A DNA stretch of 64,000 bases from Ruminococcus sp. OA3 (GCF_022440845.1 NZ_JAKNTO010000001.1:1178001-1242000); one strand, 5' to 3'. Numbered from the stretch's first letter, positions 17,020 through 26,313 are shown. Program-made: numbers and translations. Notes: generated by a model from the sequence alone, not told the origin.

Positions 17020-17032
17020 TTTCGCTTAAAAA

Positions 17033-17155
17033 AGGAGGGCCGGGGTGATAACCCCGGCAGGTATGAAAAAGAAACTATATGATAAAAGTAAAATGATTTT
17101 TACTGGTAAAATCAGTATAACCGAAAAATGTGTGCAGAGTGTGACAGAGAAATAA
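17033..17155 (+). other. Hairpin between a Shine-Dalgarno site and a 30-codon ORF; rest of the 16941-17293 gap
   Basis: AGGAGG at 17033-17038 runs straight into a perfect 8-bp hairpin (GCCGGGGT/ACCCCGGC, 17039-17058), and an ATG follows four bases later at 17063. The frame codes 30 residues (MKKKLYDKSKMIFTGKISIT...) to a TAA at 17153-17155. If the hairpin folds, the site and start would be brought close. No homology is recognised and it may be accidental. The rest of the 353-base gap holds the terminator above and a TACAAT near 17209 that could serve the next gene. Confidence 0.3.
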
Positions 17156-17293
17156 ATGATTTCTGAAGAGATTTTGAAGAAAAAAGAAAAAAATATGCAC
17201 TATTTATGATACAATGAACACAGTGTGAACAATATGAAAAATGGGGTAGGAGTAAAGGAACATCATAAGTAATTTGATGCGGGAGGAAACAAG

Positions 17294-19144
17294 ATGTTAT
17301 CCAGAAAGGATATGAAAAAAAGAGGAAGACATTCTTTAAAGAAACACTATCTGATGTTCGTGGCGGTCTGCATGATTGCCGGATTTTTAGGGGCGGAATT
17401 CACGAATTCCCTCAATATGATCAGATCTTATTCAGAGGAGAATATACAGATTTCCGGCAATGAGAAAGCCGCTTCCACAGGTGCACTGAGCGGGGGCAGG
17501 GGAATGTCGGATGTGCTGGACGAGATTCTAAGCGGCAGAGAGGAAGAGGGGAAAAAGCTGTCTGATGAGCTTACCAGGCAGCAGATTGAACAGGCAGAAA
17601 AAGGAAACCCTGCGCTCGGAAGAAGCAGGGGTGTACTGGCACAGGCTGTCAATGCTGTCAGTTCCGGTTCAATTTTTGTCACGATCATCTCGGCTTTAAA
17701 TTCTGTGATCGGCTCAGAGAGTATCGCGATTGCAATTTTGATCATTGCCAGTCTGCTGCTGTCATTTGGAGTATGGTTTTTCATAAACAATGTATATACG
17801 GTCATCTCCAGACGAATCTTCCTGGAAGGACGATGCTACGATAAAGTCCCCGTGCAGCGTTTCATGTTTTTGCTCCGGGTTAAAAAATGGCTCAGGGCAT
17901 CCTGGACAATGCTGGTCACCTATGTACTGTATACCCTCTGGTGCCTGACGATCGCAGGCTGGGTGATAAAGCGATATTCCTACTATCTGGTACCGTATAT
18001 TGTGGCGGAGAATCCGGATATCCCTGCACTACGGGCGATCACCCTTTCCAGAAAAATGATGAAAGGGCACAAGTGGGAATGTTTTATCTTTGAACTGTCG
18101 TTTATCGGGTGGAATATTCTGGACCTTGTCTCCTTTGGCTTATGCGGTATTTTGTATTCTAATCCATATAAAGTGGCTGCGTTCAGTGAATACTATACAC
18201 AGCTGCGCAGTCAGGCGAAGGCGGCAAATATGGAAGGCACTACATATTTAGATGACGCTTATCTGTTCGAGAAACCAGATGAAAGTCTTTTGGAAGAAAA
18301 ATATGCAGACGTGCTTGCGGTCATAAAGGAGCCGCCGGCAGAGATGGAAAAACTAGGGGGGCTCCGCGGCTTTTTTGTCAATTACCTGGGCATTATACTG
18401 CTGAATACAAGAGAAGAAAAAGAGTATGAAAAACATCAGGCACGGAAAATCCAATTCCATGCATTGACATATGTAGTGGAAGGCAAAGTATATCCGGGCA
18501 GGCTTTCCCCCATCCCGGAGGCCATGAAGCGTACCAGGGTGGAAACACTGAACTATATGCGCCACTATTCGGTCTGGTCGCTTGTGATGCTGTTTTTCAG
18601 CTTTTCATTTGTGGGGTGGCTCTGGGAGGTCAGTCTGCATCTGATCTCTGACGGAGAGTTTGTGAACCGCGGGGTACTGCACGGACCATGGCTGCCGATC
18701 TATGGTTCCGGAGCAATTCTGATCCTGGTACTGCTGAACAAAGTGCGCAGATACCCGGCTCTGGAGTTCCTGTGCGCTGTTGTCCTGTGCGGGATCGTGG
18801 AGTATGGCACGTCATATTACCTGGAAGTGACCCATAACGGCAAGAAGTGGTGGGATTACAGCGGTTATTTCCTGAATCTGCACGGGAGGATCTGTGCGGA
18901 GGGGCTCCTGGTGTTCGGCATGGGAGGAGTGGCATTCGTGTATATCCTGGCGCCGCTTCTGGACAATGTATTTAAGAAAGTTCAATACAGGATTATGATT
19001 CCTGTCTGTGCAGTGCTTTTGGCTGCGTTTATCACAGATCAGGTGTATTCCTCAAAACATCCGAATACGGGCAGGGGAATCACGGATTATGAGGCCTGCT
19101 GTGGAGAGTGGCTGATACCCGGATGCAGGCGGACAATCATATAA
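17294..19144 (+). CDS. Multi-pass membrane protein: DUF975-like N-terminus fused to a CmpB-type putative ABC permease domain
   Basis: 616 aa; GGGAGGAAACAAG precedes ATG 17294. Residues 1-310 resemble DUF975 proteins: KKRGRHSLKKHYLMF, a first helix, a Ser/Glu-rich extracytoplasmic stretch, then four helices with polar loops. Residues 410-600 match the ABC_trans_CmpB family (FVGWLWEVSLHLISDGEFVNRGVLHGPWLPIYG; YSGYFLNLHGRICAEGLLVFG), with the conserved Glu, Asn-Arg-Gly and Gly-Arg residues. No ATPase is nearby and actual transport is unproven. The metallophosphoesterase follows after 18 bases, so they are probably co-transcribed. Confidence 0.8.
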   Translation: MLSRKDMKKRGRHSLKKHYLMFVAVCMIAGFLGAEFTNSLNMIRSYSEENIQISGNEKAASTGALSGGRGMSDVLDEILSGREEEGKKLSDELTRQQIEQAEKGNPALGRSRGVLAQAVNAVSSGSIFVTIISALNSVIGSESIAIAILIIASLLLSFGVWFFINNVYTVISRRIFLEGRCYDKVPVQRFMFLLRVKKWLRASWTMLVTYVLYTLWCLTIAGWVIKRYSYYLVPYIVAENPDIPALRAITLSRKMMKGHKWECFIFELSFIGWNILDLVSFGLCGILYSNPYKVAAFSEYYTQLRSQAKAANMEGTTYLDDAYLFEKPDESLLEEKYADVLAVIKEPPAEMEKLGGLRGFFVNYLGIILLNTREEKEYEKHQARKIQFHALTYVVEGKVYPGRLSPIPEAMKRTRVETLNYMRHYSVWSLVMLFFSFSFVGWLWEVSLHLISDGEFVNRGVLHGPWLPIYGSGAILILVLLNKVRRYPALEFLCAVVLCGIVEYGTSYYLEVTHNGKKWWDYSGYFLNLHGRICAEGLLVFGMGGVAFVYILAPLLDNVFKKVQYRIMIPVCAVLLAAFITDQVYSSKHPNTGRGITDYEACCGEWLIPGCRRTII

Positions 19145-19162
19145 AAAGAAGGAGCTTGGTAT

Positions 19163-20362
19163 ATGCTGGCAATCTATTTATCACCGATATATATTCTGCT
19201 GAATCTCTATATTATACGGTGGCTGATCTGGTGGATGAGTGCCTGCAGCAGACATTTTAAGAAAAAATGGGTGCGCGCGGCGGTTGTTGTGACCTATTCG
19301 TTTTTTGCGCTCTCGCTGGTCATAGGCTTTTTGCTGCCGGTCGGAAAGCCCCAGCGCTTTATGAAACTGATCGGGAATTACTGGCTGGGCGTACTGCTCT
19401 ATGTGATTCTGACGGTTATCATAGCGGATATGATCAGGGTGATCCTGCTCAGAATACCGCGCGTTGACAAGAGAAAGCTGCGGTCGAGGAGAACTTTTGT
19501 GATCACCGGGACGTTTTGTATTGTGCTAATTACGGCGGTCAGCCTCTGGGGGGCTGCGAATGCCAGGATTGTACGGACTACCAGATACGATGTGACGGTA
19601 GATAAGAGTGCGGGTGATCTGAAGTCACTGAATATCGTGCTGGCGGCAGATCTGCATCTGGGGTATAATATCGGATGCCGCCAGATGGAACGGATGGTCA
19701 GGAAGATTAATGCGGAAAACCCGGATCTTGTAGTTTTCGCAGGAGATATCTTTGATAATGAATACGAAGCGCTGGACGATCCCGACAGGCTGATAAGCAT
19801 ATTGAAAGGCATCAAGAGCCGATATGGGGTATATGCCTGTTATGGCAATCATGATATCGAGGAAAAGATTCTTGCAGGATTTACATTTCACAAAAAAGGT
19901 GATAAGAAAGTGAGCGATATTCGAATGGACGGGTTTCTGGAGAAAGCAGGGATTCAGCTGTTAATGGATGAGGAAGTGCTGATTGATGACAGCTTTTATC
20001 TTTACGGACGCCCGGACCTGGCGAAGCCCGGGCGGGGGATTGCAGTCCGAAAGACCCCTGAAGAGATTACAGAAAATATGGATCATTCCAAACCTATCAT
20101 CGTGATGGACCATGAGCCAAAGGAACTTCAGGAACTGGCAGATGCCGGGGTGGATCTGGATCTGTGCGGGCATACACATGATGGACAGATGTTTCCCGGA
20201 AACCTTACGATTGAACTGATGTGGGAAAACGCCTGCGGGTACCTGCAAAAGGGGAAGATGCATAATATCGTCACATCGGGAGTCGGGCTGTTTGGTCCGA
20301 ATATGAGAGTGGGCACGATCGCAGAAGTCTGCCAGATTACGGTACATTTCAACGGGAACTGA
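19163..20362 (+). CDS. Membrane-anchored metallophosphoesterase
   Basis: 399 aa, AAGGAGCTTGGTAT before ATG 19163. Four N-terminal membrane helices (residues 1-135) carry a calcineurin-type phosphoesterase domain with all metal motifs: ADLHLG, GDIFDN, GNHD, the His of MDHEP and GHTHDGQ. The domain resembles YkuE/YaeI-type enzymes that act at the cell surface on lipid or nucleotide phosphoesters. The substrate cannot be told from sequence. Confidence 0.9.
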   Translation: MLAIYLSPIYILLNLYIIRWLIWWMSACSRHFKKKWVRAAVVVTYSFFALSLVIGFLLPVGKPQRFMKLIGNYWLGVLLYVILTVIIADMIRVILLRIPRVDKRKLRSRRTFVITGTFCIVLITAVSLWGAANARIVRTTRYDVTVDKSAGDLKSLNIVLAADLHLGYNIGCRQMERMVRKINAENPDLVVFAGDIFDNEYEALDDPDRLISILKGIKSRYGVYACYGNHDIEEKILAGFTFHKKGDKKVSDIRMDGFLEKAGIQLLMDEEVLIDDSFYLYGRPDLAKPGRGIAVRKTPEEITENMDHSKPIIVMDHEPKELQELADAGVDLDLCGHTHDGQMFPGNLTIELMWENACGYLQKGKMHNIVTSGVGLFGPNMRVGTIAEVCQITVHFNGN

Positions 20363-20513
20363 AATCCGGGTGTTTTCGCAAGAAAGTCCATATTCAGCCG
20401 GGAGAGGCGGCAGAATGCGATAAAAACGTATTGAAAATACACAAAGTTTTCCATATCGCCGGAAAAGCCTTCTGTTTTATAATGAGTATAAGATGAAAGA
20501 AGGAGGACTCATA

Positions 20514-21698
20514 ATGGAAAATAAACGTGTCCTGAGTGCGTGCAAACTGGCCGCATTTTTATATAGCCTTTGTACCAATATTCTTGCACCTCTGCTGGTC
20601 TCGATTGGCAGGGAATTCGGAATAGGGCTACAGAAAAGCGGGGGGATGTTCCTGGCTTTTTTTGCCGGTAATTTTGCAGCGTGCACCGTCAGCGGATGGC
20701 TGGTGGGACGATTCGGAAAAGTCATAGTGTTTTACGGCAGTCTGGTATGCATGACGGTCCTTTGCGGTATTATCGGGGCGGCCCCGTCATTCTGGGCAGT
20801 ATGTACCGCATTGTTTCTGCTGGGATTTGCGACCCTGATCATGCAGGTGACTGCAGTTTCCATACCTGCCGATATAGCCGTCGGAGATACGGCCTCCGCG
20901 GTGAGCGGGGTGCAGGCATTCTGTGGTTTTGGTGCACTGGCAGGCTTATTGTGGTCTGGTATCGTGCTTGCCCTGGGGGTTTCCTGGAGGATGAGCTACC
21001 TGTCGTTTGCTGCGGTATCGCTGGCAGCTACGATCTATATACTGGGCGTTAAGTTTCCGGTACTTCCATGTTCTGGTTCAGGGGGATTTCGTGAGATGAG
21101 AGGGCTGTTGAAGAATAAAAGCTTTCAGCCGACATTTCTCTGTCTGTTTCTGTACGCGGGAGCCGAAACGGCAATCTGCAGCTGGCTGGTGACATATCTG
21201 ACGGAAAGCCTGGGCTTTGCCTCGCTGGAGGCTTCCGCTGTAACGGGAACTATCTGGGGCGGTGTATTTGTCGGCAGGCTGGTCTGCGCGAAACTGACCA
21301 GGAGAATCCGGCCTGCAGTTATTGTGATGAGTATGATTCCCATAAGTGCAGCCTGTGTGCTTGCCATTGTACATCTTCAGGGTCCGGCTGTGTGTGTGGC
21401 TGCAGTTGTGTTGGGGCTCAGTATGTCGGGTATCTGGCCGCTCACCGCATCAAAGCTGGTGGATGATGAAAGATATGACAGCGGAACCACCATTTCGATT
21501 GCATTCTTATTCAGTTATATCGGCAATTCACTGGTTCCCTATATGATCGGAGCTATCGGGGAACGTGTGGGTCTTGCAGCGGCTATCACGGCCGATGGCC
21601 TGATATTGTGTCTTCTGTTCTTGGTGTTTTCACTGTCTCAGACGGCTATCCGTCAGAGAATTTTCGGGGGAAGTGTTCAGTTGGAAAAGGAAGGTTAA
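20514..21698 (+). CDS. Major facilitator superfamily transporter
   Basis: 394 aa with about twelve helices; GAAGGAGG directly upstream supports ATG 20514 rather than 20493. The loop motif GWLVGRFGKVIVFYGSLV between helices 2 and 3 is the MFS signature. The general look is that of FucP/sugar-type MFS carriers. It overlaps the ribosome-binding region of the AraC regulator that follows, and an orphan sugar-binding protein comes next, so a carbohydrate substrate is a reasonable guess. Confidence 0.87.
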   Translation: MENKRVLSACKLAAFLYSLCTNILAPLLVSIGREFGIGLQKSGGMFLAFFAGNFAACTVSGWLVGRFGKVIVFYGSLVCMTVLCGIIGAAPSFWAVCTALFLLGFATLIMQVTAVSIPADIAVGDTASAVSGVQAFCGFGALAGLLWSGIVLALGVSWRMSYLSFAAVSLAATIYILGVKFPVLPCSGSGGFREMRGLLKNKSFQPTFLCLFLYAGAETAICSWLVTYLTESLGFASLEASAVTGTIWGGVFVGRLVCAKLTRRIRPAVIVMSMIPISAACVLAIVHLQGPAVCVAAVVLGLSMSGIWPLTASKLVDDERYDSGTTISIAFLFSYIGNSLVPYMIGAIGERVGLAAAITADGLILCLLFLVFSLSQTAIRQRIFGGSVQLEKEG

Positions 21699-21705
21699 AA
21701 CGTCT

Positions 21706-22572
21706 ATGGCGGAAATGATGAAACATATTGTGTACAATGAAGAGGAGAGGCGGATGCTGCCGCCGGATGTTCCGCATCTGATGCATATCAATGACAATGA
21801 ATGGATGGAAAGCGGTCATCTTCACCTGATGCATCAGCACAGCGACTGCTTTGAGGTGTTGCTGATCCACAAAGGGAGAGGATTGTATACTCTGGGATAT
21901 CACCAGTATGAAGTCTGTGAAGGAGATATTATACTTTGCAACAGTAATACGGTGCATGAGGAAGTCCCCAAGACATGGCAGGGATATCAGACCCTCTGTT
22001 TTGCCATAACCAATCTGCATATGCCGGGGCTGCCCTCCAATCACCTGATCGATGAACGTCAATGCCCCGTTTTTCATCAGCCGGTCCAGTTCCAGGACAT
22101 CTGTACACTGATGAAAATGATGGACCGCCATGCCGGAAACATGCAGCCCGGAGACCAGGAATTCTGTCAGAACCTGATGCTCTCCTGTATGTCTTTAATT
22201 TACCAGATGATCGGGGAACGCCAGGAACAGACAATACCGAAAGAACGTTCCCTGTGTATCGAGGTGGAAGATTATATTGGGCGGCATTACAGTGAAGATC
22301 TGACGCTGGAAATTCTGGGCAGGGAGTTTCATATCAGTTCATATTATCTTGCACATTTGTTTAAGGAGCAGACAGGGTATACATTGAAACAGTATATTAT
22401 CAGACGGCGCATCGGTGAAGCGCAGAGTCTTCTTATGGATACGAAAATTAGTGTGACAGATATTGCAGAACGAGTAGGCTTTGAGGATGCAGGTCATTTT
22501 TCAAGGCTTTTTTCTAAGTATGCCGGGATGTCTCCGTCTGAATATCGAAATAAAAGGACACGAAAAACTTAA
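21706..22572 (+). CDS. AraC-family regulator with cupin sensor domain
   Basis: 288 aa from ATG 21706, with AAGGAAGG upstream; a GTG at 21673 inside the MFS gene is an alternative. N-terminal cupin region with HLHLMHQHSDCFEVLLIHKGRG and DIILCNSNTVHE; C-terminal AraC domain with two helix-turn-helices (LTLEILGREFHISSYYLAHLFKE; VTDIAERVGFEDAGHFSRLFSKYAGMSPSEYR). Such proteins usually activate an adjacent sugar operon, here the MFS gene upstream or the binding-protein gene downstream. Confidence 0.9.
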   Translation: MAEMMKHIVYNEEERRMLPPDVPHLMHINDNEWMESGHLHLMHQHSDCFEVLLIHKGRGLYTLGYHQYEVCEGDIILCNSNTVHEEVPKTWQGYQTLCFAITNLHMPGLPSNHLIDERQCPVFHQPVQFQDICTLMKMMDRHAGNMQPGDQEFCQNLMLSCMSLIYQMIGERQEQTIPKERSLCIEVEDYIGRHYSEDLTLEILGREFHISSYYLAHLFKEQTGYTLKQYIIRRRIGEAQSLLMDTKISVTDIAERVGFEDAGHFSRLFSKYAGMSPSEYRNKRTRKT

Positions 22573-22761
22573 ACGTTTTATAGAAATCGCAAAAAAGTTC
22601 ATATGGAATATGATGGAAAACCAATTTATCAGCGAAATAAGGGTTCAAATCAACAAGTTCTCCCATTCAAACGGAGCTCTGCCAGACGTATAATAATGTC
22701 AGAGCTAAAGAATATACAACCATAAATCGTAAGATTTTTTTAAGAAAAGGGAGGCGTTAGT

Positions 22762-23778
22762 ATGTTGAAGAAAAGTATGGTGCTGGTAATGGTGGTAATG
22801 ATCACTCTGGGATTTGGTGCGGGATACGGAACCGCAAAGGTTTCCGCCAAGTCGGGACAGGAGCCTTATAAGCAGACGATCGCACTGCTTATGGCGCAGC
22901 GGGATGAGTGGTTATCGGAGTTTGAGGATGCCGCAGTCAAAGCGGCGGCTGATAAGGGATACGACCTCAAATGTTATGACGCGGGAGACAACAATGAAAA
23001 ACAGCTGGACTGCGTCAGAATGGCCTGTGAGAGCGGGGCAGAAGTACTGATCGTGAATCTGACAAGAAATGAGCTTGCGAATGAGATTGTAAGCGCCGCA
23101 GGGGATACGAAAGTTGTGTTTGTCAACAGAATGCCGCAGGACAGCAGCCTGTTAAATGAGAATGTAGTCTATGTGGGCTCTGATGAACGTGAATCCGGTT
23201 ACTATCAGGGGATAGCTCTTGCTGAATATTTTAAGGCACTCGGCAAAACACAGGTGCGTTATCTGATGGTTCAGGGAACCGGCGGAATGGAACACACCAA
23301 ACAGCGTTCCGAAGGGGCTTTGAAGGCACTTGCAGATCAGGGGATACGGACTGTAGAAGCTGCAAAGGCACAGGAATGCGGTTTCAGCAGACAGACTGCA
23401 CAGGAAAAAATGACGGCGGTGCTTCAGAGCACTAAAGATATCGATTGTATCATTGCGAATAATGATGCGATGGCTCTTGGCACGATACAGGCTATGGAAA
23501 ACCTGGATATAAATCCGGAAAGTATACCGGTGGTCGGCATTGACCTGCTTGCAGATGCAAAAGAGGCGATCGCGTCAGGCGAGATGTTGATGAGTGTATT
23601 CCAGGATGTGGAGGGCCAGGCACAGACCGCAGTTGAGGCAGCGATAAATCTGGAAAGGGACCATAGATTCAATGAGGGTATAGATAAAGAACTGGATGAA
23701 ACGGGAATATCCCCATACATTATCTGGATCCCATTTGAGCCTGCGAATAAGGAAAATATAGCTGAATTTCAGTCATAA
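22762..23778 (+). CDS. Orphan sugar-binding protein (RbsB-like, Peripl_BP_4)
   Basis: 338 aa; GGGAGG before ATG 22762. A signal peptide (MLKKSMVLVMVVMITLGFGAG...) is followed by SAKS with no cysteine, so this is not a typical lipoprotein. The mature part shows the type I binding fold: TIALLMAQRDEWLSEFEDA, VEVLIVNLTRNE-like hinge blocks, DCIIANNDAMALGTIQAME and VVGIDLLADAKEAI. No ABC ATPase or permease is adjacent. It could be exported and serve a sensor or a transporter elsewhere, or remain membrane-anchored by an uncleaved N-terminus. The 189-bp leader holds a GCTCTG/CAGAGC inverted repeat around a TATAAT. Confidence 0.85.
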   Translation: MLKKSMVLVMVVMITLGFGAGYGTAKVSAKSGQEPYKQTIALLMAQRDEWLSEFEDAAVKAAADKGYDLKCYDAGDNNEKQLDCVRMACESGAEVLIVNLTRNELANEIVSAAGDTKVVFVNRMPQDSSLLNENVVYVGSDERESGYYQGIALAEYFKALGKTQVRYLMVQGTGGMEHTKQRSEGALKALADQGIRTVEAAKAQECGFSRQTAQEKMTAVLQSTKDIDCIIANNDAMALGTIQAMENLDINPESIPVVGIDLLADAKEAIASGEMLMSVFQDVEGQAQTAVEAAINLERDHRFNEGIDKELDETGISPYIIWIPFEPANKENIAEFQS

Positions 23779-23792
23779 CAGATCGGTTTAGA

Positions 23793-23840
23793 AAAGCCGG
23801 CTGCCGCGTGAAACCGTAAGGATACGCGGCAGCCGGCTTT
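23793..23840 (+). terminator. 17-bp-stem terminator
   Basis: A 17-bp perfect stem between 23793-23809 and 23824-23840 (AAAGCCGGCTGCCGCGT and its complement), ending in TTT. It terminates the sugar-binding protein gene. Confidence 0.85.
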
Positions 23841-23912
23841 AAAAATGTACAAGGTATAAAGACCGGTTTATGCACAAAAGTTACAAAAATAATGGAAATT
23901 GGTAAAATCTTC

Positions 23913-23941
23913 TTACAAAGTGGGCAAAATTCTGTTATACT
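23913..23941 (+). promoter_or_regulatory. Promoter of the CarD-family gene
   Basis: TTACAA at 23913-23918, a 17-base spacer and TATACT at 23936-23941, about 45 bases before the CarD start. Confidence 0.7.
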
Positions 23942-23984
23942 AAAAAAGGAACAAGGTTTCTTGCAATGCCGAAGGAGGTAACAA

Positions 23985-24497
23985 ATGTTTAAAAAAGGTG
24001 AATATATCATACACGGTCATAATGGAATATGTCAGGTGGACGCAGTTACACACCTTGATATGCAGGGCACAGACAGTAAAAAACTGTATTACGTATTGAT
24101 TCCTTTGAGTGCTGTGGACAGCAGGGTCTATTCACCTGTTGATAATCAGAAAATCACTGTGAGAAAGGCACTTACGGAGAAGGAAGCCCTGAAACTGGTG
24201 GATGAAATTCCGGATATTGAACAGCTCTGGGTTCCGCAGGATAAGGTGCGGGAAGGTCAGTATAAAGAGGCAGTCAGAAGCTGTGACTGCAGGCAGTGGG
24301 TCAGGATTATAAAGGCGCTGTATCTGAGACAGCAGGAACGTCTGGCTCAGGGAAAGAAAATTACGGTGATGGATGAGAAATACTTCCATATAGCGGAAGA
24401 CAATCTGTATGCAGAGCTTGCGCTTGCGTTGGGAAAAGAAAAGGGAGATATGAAGGACTTTCTGATATCACGTTTTGATGAGATACAACCAGTTTAA
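23985..24497 (+). CDS. CarD/CdnL-family transcription factor
   Basis: 170 aa. The N-terminal RNA-polymerase-interacting Tudor-like domain (MFKKGEYIIHGHNGICQVDAV...YYVLIPLSAVDSRVYSPVDN) is followed by an all-helical DNA-binding domain (LVDEIPDIEQLW...RSCDCRQWVRIIKALYLRQQERLAQGKK...YFHIAEDNLYAELALAL). CarD proteins bind the beta subunit of RNA polymerase and stabilise open complexes. Clostridia often have several such paralogues with unknown targets. GAAGGAGG precedes the ATG. Confidence 0.92.
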   Translation: MFKKGEYIIHGHNGICQVDAVTHLDMQGTDSKKLYYVLIPLSAVDSRVYSPVDNQKITVRKALTEKEALKLVDEIPDIEQLWVPQDKVREGQYKEAVRSCDCRQWVRIIKALYLRQQERLAQGKKITVMDEKYFHIAEDNLYAELALALGKEKGDMKDFLISRFDEIQPV

Positions 24498-24515
24498 TTA
24501 TTTTCATAAAATCAC

Positions 24516-24544
24516 TTGCCAAACCTGTATTATGAATTCATAAT
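24516..24544 (+). promoter_or_regulatory. Promoter with overlapping palindrome upstream of the HD-domain gene
   Basis: TTGCCA (24516-24521), a 17-base spacer and CATAAT (24539-24544). A 16-bp perfect palindrome ATTATGAATTCATAAT (24529-24544) covers the spacer and the -10, so a dimeric regulator could block or remodel this promoter. Confidence 0.55.
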
Positions 24545-24577
24545 ATAAGTATCCAATATAGAAAGCGGGTGATTCCA

Positions 24578-25072
24578 ATGGACATAACAGTCTCGGAAGA
24601 TATTGACGCAGAGTTTTTGGAAGATGTGGAATGTATCCTGAAAGACAGCGAGTTTAAAAAGTTGTCCAGATATATACAGCATAAGAATACAACAAGGTTG
24701 ATGCACAGTATAAATGTTTCTTATATTTCATGGGTAATAGCGAAAAAGACGGGATGCGACGCCAGGGCGGCAGCGCGTGCAGGTATGCTGCATGATTTCT
24801 GCCTGTTTGATTTTGACAGAAAATCGGAATCAGGGGAAGCTCAGGTATTCCATCATCCCAAAGCTGCTGCAAAAAAAAGTCAGGAGCATTTTGAGGTCAG
24901 TGAAAAAGAGCAAAAGGCGATTCTGACTCATATGTTTCCACTGGGTCCTCTTCCCAGCAGTAAAGAGGCCTGGATCATATCTTGTGCGGATAAAATCTGT
25001 GCATGCGTAGAGCGGTTTCATATAGAAATAGCTCTGGCGAGACGGAACCGCATTGTAGTAGGTTCAGCGTGA
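24578..25072 (+). CDS. HD-domain phosphohydrolase
   Basis: 164 aa from ATG 24578 (AAAGCGGG upstream). The HD metal-site pattern is visible: H in TRLMHSINVSYISW, HD in AGMLHDFCLFDF, H in AQVFHHPKAA and D in IISCADKICA. HD proteins of this size hydrolyse phosphate esters of nucleotides or similar compounds. The gene follows CarD by 80 bp in the same direction but has its own promoter. Confidence 0.85.
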   Translation: MDITVSEDIDAEFLEDVECILKDSEFKKLSRYIQHKNTTRLMHSINVSYISWVIAKKTGCDARAAARAGMLHDFCLFDFDRKSESGEAQVFHHPKAAAKKSQEHFEVSEKEQKAILTHMFPLGPLPSSKEAWIISCADKICACVERFHIEIALARRNRIVVGSA

Positions 25073-25080
25073 CAACCAAA

Positions 25081-25115
25081 AAGAGGTATCTCCTACGCCG
25101 TAGGAGGTACCTCTT
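25081..25115 (+). terminator. Terminator after the HD-domain gene
   Basis: AAGAGGTATCTCCTACG (25081-25097) pairs with CGTAGGAGGTACCTCTT (25099-25115), with one G-T wobble, followed by TTGCTTTT. The stretch up to 25298 shows no gene that I can support. Confidence 0.82.
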
Positions 25116-25298
25116 TTGCTTTTAAAAGTGCTCCTTTTCCGGGAATCCTTCAAAGTTTTCCCACGATCTGCCTGAAGAACAACTTTATCTGCTGAGGTTT
25201 CCCGGATACTCCGGTTTGTGTCACAGAGCAGGAGTTTGCCTCGTATATTGCACCTGCAACAGCTCTGCACGAACGCATAAAAGAAAAAGAGACAGACC

Positions 25299-26180
25299 TT
25301 ACCGTTTTTGAATAAGCTGAATAAACAATTCCATTGCGGGGCTGATCCATTTGTTTTTGTGGTGACCACACACAGCGGAAATATGCGGGTCAGCCAAATC
25401 TGTTGGTATCTTTGCGAGTTCGCCTTTCTGTAATTCTTCTTCAACTGCAAATTCGGGGAGAAAAGAAATCCCCATATTGTTTTTGAGCAGGTTTTTTATT
25501 GTAGGAATACTCCATAACTCGATTGTATAATCCAATAAAATGTATTTTTCCCGAAGGTATTGCTCAAATATCTGACGGAAAATACAGGTTGGCTCATTAA
25601 TGATAAACGGCAAAGGTATATTTTGGTTTGGTGTAATGAAGTCCGGATATGTTTTTGCGGTATCCGGTGAAGCGATGAGAGACACAGGATAGCAGCCCAG
25701 GGGATAAGTGGTGAGATTAGCGCCAAAACCACCGATATCTTCATAAAAAATACCAAGATCAATTGTTCCGTTTAATAACTGATCACGGATATCACAACAG
25801 TTCATAGACTGGAGAAACAATCTGATTTTGGGGGCTTTCCTGTGAAATTCTTTTAAGATATGCGGCAGCTGATAGCAGAGAAGCGTTTCGCCCACCCCAA
25901 TATGTAAATCCCCCTGATACTCTGCTGTACCGGTACCAAAACAACGCATTTTATCAACGGATGTAAGGACCTCATCAATATATGGAATTAACTGTTCCCC
26001 CGCTTTCGTCAGCAACATACGTCTGCCGATTTTTTCAAATAGTTTTGTTGAGAGTTCATTTTCTAACTGTCCGATTTGAAATGTAATCGTAGACTGTGTA
26101 TAGTTCAGCTTTTTAGCCGCTTTTGTAAAACTGCCTTCCGCCACGATGGTGCGAAATGTATTTAAATATCTGAGCTCCAT
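25299..26180 (-). CDS. LysR-family regulator
   Basis: 293 aa; N-terminal winged helix MELRYLNTFRTIVAEGSFTKAAKKLNYTQSTITFQIGQLE, then a substrate-binding-like domain (GDLHIGVGETLLCYQLPHILKEF). It is divergent from the GNAT/DUF2284 genes across a 133-bp AT-rich gap and is the obvious candidate to control them. Confidence 0.9.
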   Translation of the reverse strand: MELRYLNTFRTIVAEGSFTKAAKKLNYTQSTITFQIGQLENELSTKLFEKIGRRMLLTKAGEQLIPYIDEVLTSVDKMRCFGTGTAEYQGDLHIGVGETLLCYQLPHILKEFHRKAPKIRLFLQSMNCCDIRDQLLNGTIDLGIFYEDIGGFGANLTTYPLGCYPVSLIASPDTAKTYPDFITPNQNIPLPFIINEPTCIFRQIFEQYLREKYILLDYTIELWSIPTIKNLLKNNMGISFLPEFAVEEELQKGELAKIPTDLADPHISAVCGHHKNKWISPAMELFIQLIQKR

Positions 26181-26313
26181 ATATTCTCCTGTAGATTGTT
26201 CAATAGAATTTAATTAATACTTTTAACATTCCAAATTGTTAGAAGTATTATCATCTGTTATTATAGCAGAGAAGAACAGATATGAAAAGGGTGTTAATGA
26301 GGGGGATAATGCT

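Noticed and set aside
25064-25298. Possible gene between the HD-domain and LysR genes
   Set aside because: Open frames here cross the terminator at 25081-25115 or lack a start and site; no motif found, so I leave it as intergenic.
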